Of a stretch of DNA of 43,664 bases, positions 26,980 to 36,406 are shown one piece after another. The notes below the pieces were generated by a model. That model saw only the letters and a list, made by a program, of their open reading frames with translations, did no database searches and had not been told where the DNA came from. This stretch comes from Magnetococcales bacterium (lineage in GTDB: Bacteria; Pseudomonadota; Magnetococcia; Magnetococcales; Magnetaquicoccaceae). The translations under genes and the position numbers were made by a program. Within the stretch, counting starts at the first letter, position 1. Each line of letters opens with the position of its first letter. The DNA lies in assembly GCA_015231755.1 (NCBI GenBank), contig JADGAZ010000022.1:1-43664 (forward strand), read 5' to 3'.

Positions 26980-28635
26980 TCATGGGGTGGCCAAGTCCGA
27001 TGGTTCCGCGGTCTTGGTCACCACAGGTTTGGCCGAAGCGATGGAGACTTTGTCCGTGGGCGCGGTGGTCCCGCCTGCCGCTTTGGCCGCCTTGGAGGAT
27101 TTTGTTCCATTGTCTGTTTTGGCCGCGGGTTTTCCGGTCCCTTCCGTTGCCTTGGCGGGTTGGGCTGGTGAGGCCCCCATCGGTTTGTCCGTTCCTTTTT
27201 GAGCGTTGACCGGTGGGGCTTTTCCTCCCGTTTCCGGTTTGGCGGCGGCGGAAGCGGGAGCTTTGCCCTTGGGGTTTGGGGATTCGTGATCCACATTGCC
27301 CAGCGTGTCGGTACTCGGCTTCGGTGGTTCCGGATGAACCGCTGCGTCATCGGATGGCGGTGTCTCCTTGGCCGGCGGACTGACCAACTTGTTTTCCGAG
27401 ATCAAACGCATGCTCTTTTTGGCATCCGGTTCCACCGGGTCGGCTTTCCGGGTTTGGGATGCGTCTGTCCCCATATCCGGCGCGGGCATGGCCGGCGGAT
27501 TGGATTCGGCAGGGGAGACGGCCTTTTCAGGTTTGGGTTCCGCGGGGAGGGGTTGTCCCGGCGGCAGCCGACCGTTTTCCGGTTGCGAGGGGGCCGGAGC
27601 CGCTTTGTCTCCGGTTTTTTCACCCGTTCCGGGTTGGACTTTGTCGGACTCGGGTTGGACCTTGCCTGGAGGAACCGCCGGAGTCGGGGCGGCGGTACCG
27701 GTTTCGGGGGCGGCGGCACCGGGGGCGTTGGGTAGCGGAGTGCCGGTACCGGTTTCCGGTTTGTTGACCTCTTTGTGATGGGTGTTGGTCAATTCCACTT
27801 CCGGAATCAGACGCATGAATTTTCTGGAATCCAGGTCCATGTTCATGTTGTCCGGGCCCGTGCCGGCGGTGAAATATTGATAACGCTCAAACCCCAAGAT
27901 CCGGGACATGATCGACCAGGGGAAGGAGGTGATCAACGTGTTGTACAATTTGACTTCCGTATTGTATTCATCACGTCGCTGACTGATCATGTTTTCGATA
28001 TCCACCAGTTTGTCCATCAGTTGCTGGTAGGTGGTCGATGTTTTGATGTCAGGATACTGCTCGACCAGTCCAAAGAGCCGGGAAAGGGCTTCCATGGGGG
28101 AGCTGGGCGTCGGCGTCGGTACCGCTGGACTGGGAAACGGTTGTGAGGCCGAAAGTTTCTGGGGCGGGGCGGAGGCATGGGACTGGGCCGGTTGACCGGA
28201 TGATCCCTGTTGACCGTTGTTCCCCCCCGAGGTGGTTTGTCCCATCATGCCCAGGCGTCCATCCGAAACATAGCGGAACACTTCCTGTTCCAGCATGGCA
28301 TGGTTCAAGGTCAGATTGACCAAGTTGCCAAACAGGTTGGAACGCCGTTGCAGGGCATCGTGAATGTGTCCACGGGAAGAGAGAACCTGTTCTTCCGCAG
28401 CCACGAACCGGTTGAAATTGTAAAACGTGGTCACGATCAAAAAGACGATGGCACTGATGCTGGAGACCAGTATCAACGACTTGGACTTGATGGGAGGGAG
28501 AGTGGTGGCATGGGTGGCCTCTTCCTCCTGATAAAGCTGGCGCATCAGTTTACGCATGCGTTGCATGCGTTCACTGCTGGTCAACTCCAGCCCGATGTCA
28601 TCCATCTCGTCCATAGGATCTTTTTTATCCGACAT
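26980..28635 (-). CDS. mamQ: MamQ (LemA family) with a long Pro/Lys-rich C-terminal extension
   Basis: 551 residues. Residues 1 to about 290 fit MamQ: an N-terminal helix, one membrane segment (LILVSSISAIVFLIVTTFY, about 53-71) and a LemA-type helical domain (FVAAEEQVLSSRGHIHDALQ start, YNTEVKLYNTLITSFPWS end). MamQ is required for magnetosome vesicle formation. MamQ is usually about 270 residues; here a further about 260 residues, rich in Pro, Ala, Lys and Thr, follow. A Gly/Ser/Gln-rich insert also splits the LemA part (about 135-180). The tail repeats a short motif (RKFMRLIPEVEL and KKSMRLISENKL). It starts 19 bp after mamA. Confidence 0.88.
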   Translation of the reverse strand: MSDKKDPMDEMDDIGLELTSSERMQRMRKLMRQLYQEEEATHATTLPPIKSKSLILVSSISAIVFLIVTTFYNFNRFVAAEEQVLSSRGHIHDALQRRSNLFGNLVNLTLNHAMLEQEVFRYVSDGRLGMMGQTTSGGNNGQQGSSGQPAQSHASAPPQKLSASQPFPSPAVPTPTPSSPMEALSRLFGLVEQYPDIKTSTTYQQLMDKLVDIENMISQRRDEYNTEVKLYNTLITSFPWSIMSRILGFERYQYFTAGTGPDNMNMDLDSRKFMRLIPEVELTNTHHKEVNKPETGTGTPLPNAPGAAAPETGTAAPTPAVPPGKVQPESDKVQPGTGEKTGDKAAPAPSQPENGRLPPGQPLPAEPKPEKAVSPAESNPPAMPAPDMGTDASQTRKADPVEPDAKKSMRLISENKLVSPPAKETPPSDDAAVHPEPPKPSTDTLGNVDHESPNPKGKAPASAAAKPETGGKAPPVNAQKGTDKPMGASPAQPAKATEGTGKPAAKTDNGTKSSKAAKAAGGTTAPTDKVSIASAKPVVTKTAEPSDLATP

Positions 28636-28654
28636 GAGCGGTCAAATCCAGTTT

Positions 28655-29317
28655 CTAGCTGTCCTGAATGGCTTCTTTGAGTTCAGAGGTCTTTTTGAAA
28701 AAGACCACGGCCTCGTCATGTTTGCCCTGCTGGTCCAGCACGAAACCAATCGACTGATAGACCTTGATCTCGGAGGGACGAATGGCCAACGCCTGCTGGA
28801 ACGCTTCAATGGCCGCGTCGTATTCACCCAGATGATCCAGGGCCAGTCCCAACCGATAGTGCATGTTGAAATTGTTGGGGGCCTTTTCGATCGCGCCTTT
28901 GAGAACCGTCACCGCTTTCTGGTAATCCTTGGCCTGAATGTAGGCCATGCCTAAAATGGAGTTGACCCGGGTGCTGGAGGGATCCTTTTCACGGGCTTTT
29001 TCCAGGGTGAGAATCCCTTCCCGGGTTTGTTCGGTCTTGAGATAACCATATCCCAGGTGAAACAGGGTCTCTTCATCCTGGGGCCATTGCCGCACCACCT
29101 GCTCCAACAGGGGCAAGGCCTGCCAGTAACGACCGTGTTTGATATGGTCGATACCGCGGTCGCGATAAAATTTGGCCCGCATTTCACCATCCACGGTGAA
29201 GACCGCATTGAAGGTGTCGATGGAACGGACCGCCGCACGCTGGACCACACCCAGAAACGCGTAAGAAAACAGTCGGACTTCATCCATTATATTGACAGGG
29301 GAACGCATATTGCTCAT
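28655..29317 (-). CDS. mamA: MamA, TPR magnetosome-associated protein
   Basis: 220 residues forming about five tetratricopeptide repeats (for example HIKHGRYWQALPLLEQVV, TLFHLGYGYLKTEQTREGI, YRLGLALDHLGEYDAAIEAF). No signal peptide is present, as expected for a cytoplasmic coat protein that self-assembles around the magnetosome. The position between mamP and mamQ is that of mamA in known clusters. Length agrees with the usual about 217 residues. Confidence 0.9.
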   Translation of the reverse strand: MSNMRSPVNIMDEVRLFSYAFLGVVQRAAVRSIDTFNAVFTVDGEMRAKFYRDRGIDHIKHGRYWQALPLLEQVVRQWPQDEETLFHLGYGYLKTEQTREGILTLEKAREKDPSSTRVNSILGMAYIQAKDYQKAVTVLKGAIEKAPNNFNMHYRLGLALDHLGEYDAAIEAFQQALAIRPSEIKVYQSIGFVLDQQGKHDEAVVFFKKTSELKEAIQDS

Positions 29318-29341
29318 GGAGTTTTGATCCTTTTCCAGTCT

Positions 29342-30277
29342 TTAATTAATAATCGGATGACAGGCTTGACACGGTCCCCGATCCTTGTGGGGAGAGGTCA
29401 TTCCCATCCGTATGGGAGGAGGAGGCAGGATGATGCCATCGGGATCCGGCACGATATGGCCCGTGGTGCCGATGGCGTGACATTGGGTGCAAGGCCCGCG
29501 ATAAGGATGGGGCATGATTTCGCCGGGCAGGATCATGGGGGCGGTTTCCACCTGGGCAAAGCCCAGATTGCTCTTGGCCACCAACATGAATTGCTGCATG
29601 AGTCCACGACGAAACACCAGAATCGAGGCGGATTTGGCCATTTGCACCTTTTTGGTTTCGGCGAGCAGCTCTTCCAGACTCCGGACCGGATTGCCGTTCA
29701 CGGCCACAATCACATCACCGGCCAGCAGTCCGGCTTCGGCGGCATTGAGGGTGACTTCGTCGATCAACAGTCCTTCCAGTTCGATCGGCAGCTTGAGTTT
29801 CTTTTTCAGTTCAAGGGACAAAGGCAGCGCTTCCAACCCTTTCCAATGCCCTTCGGACAGTTTGGCCTTGGGATTGACAAACGGTTTGAGGGTCGGATCT
29901 GCTCCGGTATGGCCCACCAGGGAAGGCAGGGGGGCGTTTGCAACCGGTGGGGTGGCCATCATTGCGGGGGCGGAGGATGGCAGGCGGTTTGGAACCGGTG
30001 GAGCGGCCATTCCAGGAGCCGTCATGGTGCCGACTGGAGGACGACCGGGCTGAACCGGCAGCTCCATCCTGTTCATGGTTTCGGTTCCCACACGGTTGGA
30101 GGCCGTGGGGGCGGACACGGTTGGGCTGAGGGCTGGAGCAGGGTTGGCCTGTCCCACCGGGGCGGTTGCCGAACCCGGTTGCCCTTTCGGTTTGGGATCT
30201 GAAAAGAGGGCCACGATGATGAACGCGATCACCATGAGAAAGCCCGCAGTAACGATCGTGGCGGGGTTTGGTCTCAT
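29342..30277 (-). CDS. mamP: MamP, PDZ and double magnetochrome iron-oxidising protein
   Basis: About 312 residues from the ATG at 30277, which overlaps the mamO stop (ATGA) and has AAGGA about 10 bp upstream. One membrane helix near the N-terminus ([17 protein letters not shown]), a Pro/Ala-rich linker, a PDZ domain ([19 protein letters not shown] then [12 protein letters not shown]) and two c-type haem motifs (CTQCH, CQACH) at the C-terminus. MamP is known to bind iron and oxidise Fe(II), helping form mixed-valence magnetite. The linker is longer than in Magnetospirillum MamP (about 270 residues). Confidence 0.92.
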   Translation of the reverse strand: MRPNPATIVTAGFLMVIAFIIVALFSDPKPKGQPGSATAPVGQANPAPALSPTVSAPTASNRVGTETMNRMELPVQPGRPPVGTMTAPGMAAPPVPNRLPSSAPAMMATPPVANAPLPSLVGHTGADPTLKPFVNPKAKLSEGHWKGLEALPLSLELKKKLKLPIELEGLLIDEVTLNAAEAGLLAGDVIVAVNGNPVRSLEELLAETKKVQMAKSASILVFRRGLMQQFMLVAKSNLGFAQVETAPMILPGEIMPHPYRGPCTQCHAIGTTGHIVPDPDGIILPPPPIRMGMTSPHKDRGPCQACHPIIN

Positions 30278-32232
30278 ATCAGAAACATCCTTACCGCAAT
30301 GACGAACATCAACGCCGCATAAATCCAGCGCAACATATTCAGGGGGATTACCGAGGTCAGCCATGCGCCGACCATGCCACCCACAAAGGCGCCGGGTGTC
30401 AGGATCAGGGCCATCAGGATCGGGGTCTGCAATTCAAAAGAACCGGTTTGCACCCCATGCCACAAGGCCACCACCGATCCGACCAACGAGGAGAAGAACA
30501 CCAATGTCGCACTGTTGGCAATGGCGTTTCGCAAGGGCATGCGGGCGATGTACCGTTGCAACGGGACTTCGATCACGCCTCCGGTAATGCCCAAAATACC
30601 GCTGATGACACCCATGGGCAGTCCAAGAACCCCGTGACGTGTTTTGGTGTTCTGCCAATGGGGGGGGGGAAGATCATCGTTGATCTGGTTGCCGAAATAT
30701 TTTTGCAGCCAGGGCAGGAAGGAGGATCCGGATTTTTTGGCAACCGTTTCATCTTCCAGCAGGGAATCCGGTTTACGCGGACCGGAGCGGGATTCGGAGA
30801 TTTCCACCAACATTTTGATGCCCAGCAGCAAAGCAAACACCCCCAACATCCATTGAATGGCGGTTTTGCTCATGACATTGCCGATGAAATAGCCCAACAC
30901 CATGCCGCCCATGGCCCAAGGAATCAAGGGTTTGCACTGGTCGAAGCGCAGCAGTCCCTGACGCTGATAACGCAGCATGGCCGCGCCATACATGAAAATA
31001 TTGGTGATGTAGGCCACGGGACGGACCAGCAGCAATCCATATCCAAAGAACCACATCAACCCCGTGACCTTGATGATGCCGCCACCCATGGTCATCATGC
31101 CACCGCTGATCCCGGAAATGAATCCAAGGAACAGCAGACCCAGGAAGTTTGCCGGCGTGTATCCCCAGATACGCAGAGTGGGGGCGTGGGTGGGATCTTG
31201 CACAGCACCCACCGGATCCACCGTTTGGGTCAGGGCCACATGTTTGCCCAGGCTCAGTCCCAGAATCCCTTGCACTTTTTTCCACCAGATATCGGCGGTT
31301 CTGGGGGGGTGGGGCGGAGCGGTGGCGGGTTGGGGATTGGGTACCGGAGTGGCCATCGGATCGGTCACCGTTCCCGCGGCCACGGCGGAACTCTTGTGTA
31401 CAAAGGTGACCACCTCTTGAAAATGGGTCACCAGAATGTTGGTCGGAATCGCGAACCCCAAGACATTGCCCACCCCATCTTGAATCGCCATATTGATGCC
31501 CACCAGATGTCCCTGATTGTTGACCAGGGGGCCACCGCTTTGCGCCCAATGAAAGACGGCGTCGGTTTGCATCAGATGGGTCAGGCTGCGATCCTTGATG
31601 ATTACCGGTTCGGTCAGGTCCATTTTGGCGACGGTGCCGATCCGTTGCAGGGCTTCGGTACCCAGGGGATCTCCCCAGGCCTGGACCTGATCCCCGACCT
31701 TGAGCACAGGGGTTTGTTCCAGGGCCAGATAGGGAAAGATGTCCTGGGAGACGATTTTGATCAGGGCCAGATTGTGTTGCGGCAGCACCTTGACCGTTTT
31801 GGCCGGATATTGCCGCGGTCCGAACGGAGTCTGGACGCGGACCTGAATTTCGGAAAGATCCTGGATCAGGTGCAGGGCCGTCACCACGTACCCTTTGGGA
31901 TTGATCAGAATTCCGGAACCCGCGCTGACATAGGATCCCACCGGGCTGTTGGGAGCCTTGTTGAGTCCGGCGATGTTCACCATGGCCACCCGGATGGGAT
32001 TGAATTCCTGCTCGGCGGGAGTCAAGGCGATATTCTGGGCTGCGAGGGACGAGGCGGCATCCGTCGGCACATGGGTCAGCATGCCCATGCCCAACTGCTC
32101 CGGGTGATCGCGCACCAGATGGATACCCCAGGCAATGGTGCCAAAAAAGAGCAGCACCAGCAAGGCAGCGGGAATCCTCCATGCCTGCCGGCAGAATGGA
32201 ATGATGTGCGGAGAGGGAGTGAATGATCTCAT
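30274..32232 (-). CDS. mamO: MamO, HtrA-like domain fused to a TauE/SafE membrane domain
   Basis: About 652 residues from the ATG at 32232; a TTG at 32268 would add 12. After one membrane helix comes a trypsin-like domain. Its triad positions read His121 (TALHLI), Asn154 (HNLALIK, where active homologues have Asp) and Ser232 (QSGGPL), so protease activity is doubtful. The C-terminal half (about 365-652) is an eight-helix TauE/SafE-type permease domain ([33 protein letters not shown]). This fusion is the hallmark of MamO, which is needed for magnetite nucleation and for MamE-dependent proteolysis. It overlaps mamP by 4 bp. Confidence 0.93.
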   Translation of the reverse strand: MRSFTPSPHIIPFCRQAWRIPAALLVLLFFGTIAWGIHLVRDHPEQLGMGMLTHVPTDAASSLAAQNIALTPAEQEFNPIRVAMVNIAGLNKAPNSPVGSYVSAGSGILINPKGYVVTALHLIQDLSEIQVRVQTPFGPRQYPAKTVKVLPQHNLALIKIVSQDIFPYLALEQTPVLKVGDQVQAWGDPLGTEALQRIGTVAKMDLTEPVIIKDRSLTHLMQTDAVFHWAQSGGPLVNNQGHLVGINMAIQDGVGNVLGFAIPTNILVTHFQEVVTFVHKSSAVAAGTVTDPMATPVPNPQPATAPPHPPRTADIWWKKVQGILGLSLGKHVALTQTVDPVGAVQDPTHAPTLRIWGYTPANFLGLLFLGFISGISGGMMTMGGGIIKVTGLMWFFGYGLLLVRPVAYITNIFMYGAAMLRYQRQGLLRFDQCKPLIPWAMGGMVLGYFIGNVMSKTAIQWMLGVFALLLGIKMLVEISESRSGPRKPDSLLEDETVAKKSGSSFLPWLQKYFGNQINDDLPPPHWQNTKTRHGVLGLPMGVISGILGITGGVIEVPLQRYIARMPLRNAIANSATLVFFSSLVGSVVALWHGVQTGSFELQTPILMALILTPGAFVGGMVGAWLTSVIPLNMLRWIYAALMFVIAVRMFLI

Positions 32233-32326
32233 TTCAGTTTCCGGAAGAAGCCTTCTGTCCAGATCCAATGCTTTTGATGCCCAAGTGCTGTCTGGTTTTT
32301 TCGATGCGTCGTTTGATTAAAGAATC

Positions 32327-33664
32327 TTAAGGAGCGATCATCAGTATGTACACGGATGAAAGGCTCAAGAAAATGAGTGCCATGGGTACCCCCCAATGCA
32401 GATAACCATGAAAATCCAGAATGGCCCCGGGAACCTGTTGTTCTTTGGGCATATGGCGGGCGTAGTTGGCCATGAAGCTGGCCACCACCGGACCGGCGGT
32501 GGCACCCGAAAGGGTGGCCGAAGACCCGGCCAGCACCCCCAGGGAAAGCGCCCACCAGATGGCATCCCCGGAAATATTGGCGCTCATGGCCTGGACTACC
32601 GGAATGAGCAGGGCCGTGGTGGGGCCGGCGTTGAACAACGGGGTCACCAAACCGGCCAGCCACATCAACACCAACAGCGAAAGCGTGGTATTGCCGCCAC
32701 CCAGGGTGTCGATGATGGTGCGAAACAGTTCCAGCACACCCGCGGCCTGCAGTCCCCCCACCATGATGAACAATCCCAAGAAAAACAGGATGTCCCCGCC
32801 ACTCATGGCTTCAAACAGTTGGTTTCTGGGCAATTTTCCAAGGGCCAGCATGGCCAGTCCCGCCACGAACGACAGGGTGGCCGGCTGCATGCCCAGGGGT
32901 TTGGCCAAAAAAAAACCCACCAAGGTCAACATGAAAACCCACATCCCCACTTTCAGCAGGTAGGGATCCACCGTCATGGCCGTCTCGCCATTCTGGTTCG
33001 GGGAGAGTTCCAGCAGCGCCTGATGAATGGCTTCCAGGTCGATGGAGGTGGAGTCGTGTGTGGTGATCTCTTTTTGAAAATAAAGGAGCAGTGTGGCCAG
33101 AAGCACCAGACAGGGTACCATCATGCCCATAATGAAATCATCAAAATGCAGCCGCGCCACCGAGCCGATAATCATGTTGGGAAAATCCCCCACCAATGTG
33201 GAGGCGCCACCCAGGTTGGAGGCGATCAATTCCGCCGCCACGATGGGTGCGGCGGCCATTTTCAGGGAGTGGCACAGCACCAGCGTCAGGGGCAGCAGAA
33301 TGACCATGACGGAGAGATTGTTGAAACACAAGGAGATCGCATAGGTGATCAGAACCAGCAGGGTCATGATCAGCAGTCGGTTGCCTCCCGAATAACGGAC
33401 AGCCTTGAAGGCCAGATTGTGAAACACCCCGGAGCGGAACAGGGCGTTGGAGATCAACGACATGCCGAACAGCAACGCCAAGCTGTCAAAATAGATCGCC
33501 TGGATGGCCTCTGCAAAGATGTAGAAGTCCAAGGCCCATCCCAGAAACAAAAACGCCAGCGCGCCCCCCAGCATGGCCAGACCGCGATCCACCAGATCCA
33601 TTTGCACCAGAACAAAAATTCCGGAGAACAGGGTCAGGGAGAGCACGATCAAGGTGGTGTCCAT
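32327..33664 (-). CDS. mamN: MamN, ion permease of the ArsB/NhaD/CitM type
   Basis: 445 residues with about 11-12 membrane helices. Features of the ion-transporter superfamily include AELIASNLGGASTLVGDFPN in the middle and AGSSATLSGATAGPVVASFM near the end, two related re-entrant loop motifs. MamN is thought to export protons from the magnetosome lumen to favour magnetite precipitation. The ATG shares one base with the mamM stop. The gap to mamO is 94 bp and contains no recognisable signal. Confidence 0.92.
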   Translation of the reverse strand: MDTTLIVLSLTLFSGIFVLVQMDLVDRGLAMLGGALAFLFLGWALDFYIFAEAIQAIYFDSLALLFGMSLISNALFRSGVFHNLAFKAVRYSGGNRLLIMTLLVLITYAISLCFNNLSVMVILLPLTLVLCHSLKMAAAPIVAAELIASNLGGASTLVGDFPNMIIGSVARLHFDDFIMGMMVPCLVLLATLLLYFQKEITTHDSTSIDLEAIHQALLELSPNQNGETAMTVDPYLLKVGMWVFMLTLVGFFLAKPLGMQPATLSFVAGLAMLALGKLPRNQLFEAMSGGDILFFLGLFIMVGGLQAAGVLELFRTIIDTLGGGNTTLSLLVLMWLAGLVTPLFNAGPTTALLIPVVQAMSANISGDAIWWALSLGVLAGSSATLSGATAGPVVASFMANYARHMPKEQQVPGAILDFHGYLHWGVPMALIFLSLSSVYILMIAP

Positions 33665-34656
33665 CAGGGGGTCAATCCCTTCTTGGAGGCGTCCGACTGG
33701 GCCTGCAATTGGGAAAGCTTCTGACGCATCTCGACGATTTCGTTTTCCATGTGGCGCAGTTCCGGCAAAGAGCCGTCAGCGGATTTGAAATGAACGCTGA
33801 CTTCTCCCAGATGCGAGATGCCGTTGACCAGCCGTTCTTCCACCCACAGACTGATCTCCTTGCCCCGTTCCACCGTCAATTCGGGATCGACTCCGATCAC
33901 CAAAGAGATCCAGATATCCTGACCCACCCGCCGGGTCAGGATATTTTCGACGGTTTGCACACCGGAAACGGTGCGGGTCAAATCCCGCACCTTCTGGATG
34001 ATCTCTTTCGGAGCCGAGACATCCATCAACCCCTGGAGGGCTTCCCAGGAGATTTTCACCCCGAGATGAAACAGGTCCAGACACTCTCCGACCGCCACCA
34101 AAGTGTCGAGCCAGGGCATGTTCAGATAGTGGGATCCGATGATGCCCAAGGCCACCGCCATGGACGAAATGCCATCCGACTTTTGATGGGCCGACAGGAT
34201 CGACACGATGGGGCTGTTGATCTGGTGGGCCACACAACGGGTGTAGTACCACAGGAAAATATTGGCCCCCACCACAAACAGGGCTGTCCAGAGGGCGATC
34301 AGGTGGGGAGCCTTGTGGGTGGTTCCGGCACCGGACAGCAGCTTGTCCGCCTCGAAATAAATGAACAACCCGGTGATCACGATCATGGACAGGCCGACGA
34401 TCAGGGAAAACAGAAACTCGGCCTTGCCATGTCCGAACTGGTGTTCCTGGTCCAGGGGCTGTTTGGAAAATTTCAGCCCGAAAAGAATCAGGAAGGAGGT
34501 CAACACATCCTTGACCGAATACAGCGCGTCGATCAACAGCGCCTGGGATCCGGAAATGAGTCCGACAAAGACCTTCAGGATGGACAGGCCGATATTGGAG
34601 ATCAGCCCGATCCATCCCACCGAACGGTAACAGATGATGCATTGTGGGTAATTCAT
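33664..34656 (-). CDS. mamM: MamM, CDF-family iron transporter
   Basis: 330 residues. Six membrane helices and a C-terminal cytoplasmic domain. IDALYSVKD places Tyr46 and Asp50 as in the known MamM metal site, and HQKSDGISS supplies the helix-5 His and Asp. An N-terminal Cys6-x-x-Cys9 pair is present. MamM imports iron and stabilises MamB. A C-terminal extension (MENEIVEMRQKLSQLQAQ) looks like a short coiled coil. The start overlaps the mamL stop by 4 bp (ATGA). Confidence 0.93.
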   Translation of the reverse strand: MNYPQCIICYRSVGWIGLISNIGLSILKVFVGLISGSQALLIDALYSVKDVLTSFLILFGLKFSKQPLDQEHQFGHGKAEFLFSLIVGLSMIVITGLFIYFEADKLLSGAGTTHKAPHLIALWTALFVVGANIFLWYYTRCVAHQINSPIVSILSAHQKSDGISSMAVALGIIGSHYLNMPWLDTLVAVGECLDLFHLGVKISWEALQGLMDVSAPKEIIQKVRDLTRTVSGVQTVENILTRRVGQDIWISLVIGVDPELTVERGKEISLWVEERLVNGISHLGEVSVHFKSADGSLPELRHMENEIVEMRQKLSQLQAQSDASKKGLTP

Positions 34657-34874
34657 GGCCCATCATTCCTGCGTCGGTTACGTATGACTTTGCGCGCCAA
34701 ATGATTGACGGTTGCCAATAAAAATCCGCAGATGAATGCCCCTGATAAGATCAATATCATGGGCAATTCAATCGGCGGCCCCACAATCAGCCTGATCTGC
34801 ACGGTATGCATGTTCTGGGATGCAAAAATCAACAATAATAGCGACAGAATCAAGGAGATGAAAGATTTGGTCAT
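34653..34874 (-). CDS. mamL: MamL, small membrane protein for magnetosome vesicle formation
   Basis: 73 residues: two membrane helices (FISLILSLLLLIFASQN and LPMILILSGAFICGFLLATV) and a strongly basic C-terminal tail (RKVIRNRRRND). The LapA-like domain and basic tail are typical of MamL, which is required for vesicle formation. It lies between mamF and mamM and overlaps mamM. Confidence 0.9.
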   Translation of the reverse strand: MTKSFISLILSLLLLIFASQNMHTVQIRLIVGPPIELPMILILSGAFICGFLLATVNHLARKVIRNRRRNDGP

Positions 34875-34927
34875 CCCTTCTTTCCTCTCTTGTCATGCCT
34901 TTGCAGTCCCACCATCATGCCGGATTC

Positions 34928-35248
34928 CTAGATATTTTCCGCCCAATTGCCGATCAACGGCAGTTTCCAGGCCCGACTCGTGATCACCGAAATCAGACCG
35001 ATGACGGAAAACACGAAACACAACAGGCTGGAAATACCGAAGAAAGCCCGTCCGAGGCCCGGTACCACCAGGCTGTAAATGGCCAGGACTTCCCACATCC
35101 ACAAGACAATGCCCTGACGGGCGTGAAAACGCACATAAGGATCATCGCGATTCACGACCAGGGGAACCAGAGACAGAATTCCCAGATAACTCATACCCGC
35201 CAACATTTTGGAACCCACACTGCGGGTCAGGGGTAAGGTGGTTGCCAT
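34928..35248 (-). CDS. mamF: MamF, magnetosome membrane protein (DUF4870-like)
   Basis: 106 residues from the ATG at 35248 (GGAG 8 bp upstream); a longer frame from 35317 would overlap mamK. Three membrane helices with the family signature YLGILSLVPLVVNRDDPYVRFHARQG near the first loop (quoted in part: FHARQGIVLWMWE). MamF is an abundant magnetosome protein involved in crystal size. A paralogue lies at 42137-42463. Confidence 0.9.
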   Translation of the reverse strand: MATTLPLTRSVGSKMLAGMSYLGILSLVPLVVNRDDPYVRFHARQGIVLWMWEVLAIYSLVVPGLGRAFFGISSLLCFVFSVIGLISVITSRAWKLPLIGNWAENI

Positions 35249-35288
35249 GTCTGACACTCCATTCGTAAGGGGGGTTGACGATTCCCGT

Positions 35289-36332
35289 TCACTTGGCCGA
35301 TTTGGACACGTGTCCAACCTGTTCCCAGTACTGGGGAGGCAATTCCATGGCCAACTTCAAAGCTCCCATGCCACCGCAGAAATCCGGATCCGGCACCTGA
35401 CGCACCACCACATTGCCGAATTCTTTCATCATGGTGGCAATCAGTTCCTCGATTCCCCGGATTCGGGAACCACCGCCGGTCAGGTAGATATTCTGGAGCG
35501 CCTCTTCCTGATCTTCCGGATCGAAGACCGTGATCAGGGTTTGGAGATGTTCCACAATTTCGGTGACGATGGCTTCGCAGGCGGTGCGGACCTCTCTGGT
35601 CAGATTGATCGAAACCGGTTTGCCAGCCACACGCAAATTGGCGACGATCTCTTCTTTGGGGGTGCCGACAAACGCATACTGTTCTTTGATCTTGCGGGCC
35701 AGATTATTGGTCATCTGGACATTGGGATGATTCTCCCGGATCATGTTTTCCAGCAGCAGATCGATATAGTTACCCGCCTTGAGCACCGTGACCTGTTCGT
35801 TCATGCCCGGAATCGTACCCATCATGGCGCAGATGTCCGTCGTCCCCGCACCGATATCGATGATGATGGCATTGTTCAACTGATCGATGGCGTAGGCCGC
35901 CATGAAGGGCTCGGAGACCACCATGGACAGATCCAGCAACTCCTGGGTGATTTTCAGGAGTTGATTCTTGTTGAACATGGAGGCCCGCGCCGGCACACCC
36001 AACACACCGTAGATCTGGTCACCCGGTTGGGGATTGGCCAGGCTGATGGCGTGTTTGATGAGCAGTTTGGCCGCTTCGGCGGCTTGGTCGTTGGCATCCT
36101 TGAGGACGCCGTCTTCCAAGGGATAGTGGATGTTCAGATACGATTGCCGTTTGAGGGCGTCTTCCCCGATCATATGGGTGTGATGCATCAATTTGACGCC
36201 AATGATATCTTTGGGATAACCAACCACGGAGCGGACGGATGCCCGGGTGCCACGATTGGAAAGGACCATGGTCCGGGATGTGCCCAGATCGATTCCGAGT
36301 AGAAGAGGACTGCGATCAGTGTGTTGCATCAT
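35289..36332 (-). CDS. mamK: MamK, actin-like filament protein
   Basis: 347 residues from the ATG at 36332 (AAGGGA 7 bp upstream), the usual MamK length. Actin-fold motifs: phosphate-1 loop IDLGTSRTM, phosphate-2 loop IIDIGAGTTD and adenosine loop YLTGGGSRI. MamK filaments position the magnetosome chain. The longer open frame beginning at 36392 has no ribosome-binding site and its extra residues do not look conserved. The gap to mamF is 40 bp. Confidence 0.93.
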   Translation of the reverse strand: MMQHTDRSPLLLGIDLGTSRTMVLSNRGTRASVRSVVGYPKDIIGVKLMHHTHMIGEDALKRQSYLNIHYPLEDGVLKDANDQAAEAAKLLIKHAISLANPQPGDQIYGVLGVPARASMFNKNQLLKITQELLDLSMVVSEPFMAAYAIDQLNNAIIIDIGAGTTDICAMMGTIPGMNEQVTVLKAGNYIDLLLENMIRENHPNVQMTNNLARKIKEQYAFVGTPKEEIVANLRVAGKPVSINLTREVRTACEAIVTEIVEHLQTLITVFDPEDQEEALQNIYLTGGGSRIRGIEELIATMMKEFGNVVVRQVPDPDFCGGMGALKLAMELPPQYWEQVGHVSKSAK

Positions 36333-36406
36333 ATCTATCGATCCCTTGTGTGGATGGAAATGGGGAGAGTCGGTTTTGTCCGTCAAGGACAAACGTTGGT
36401 GCCATC

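Noticed and set aside
30268-32226. 652-codon plus-strand open frame opposite mamO
   Set aside because: It is the antisense shadow of mamO; the product is rich in His, Gln and Gly with no domain, and mamO on the minus strand is certain.
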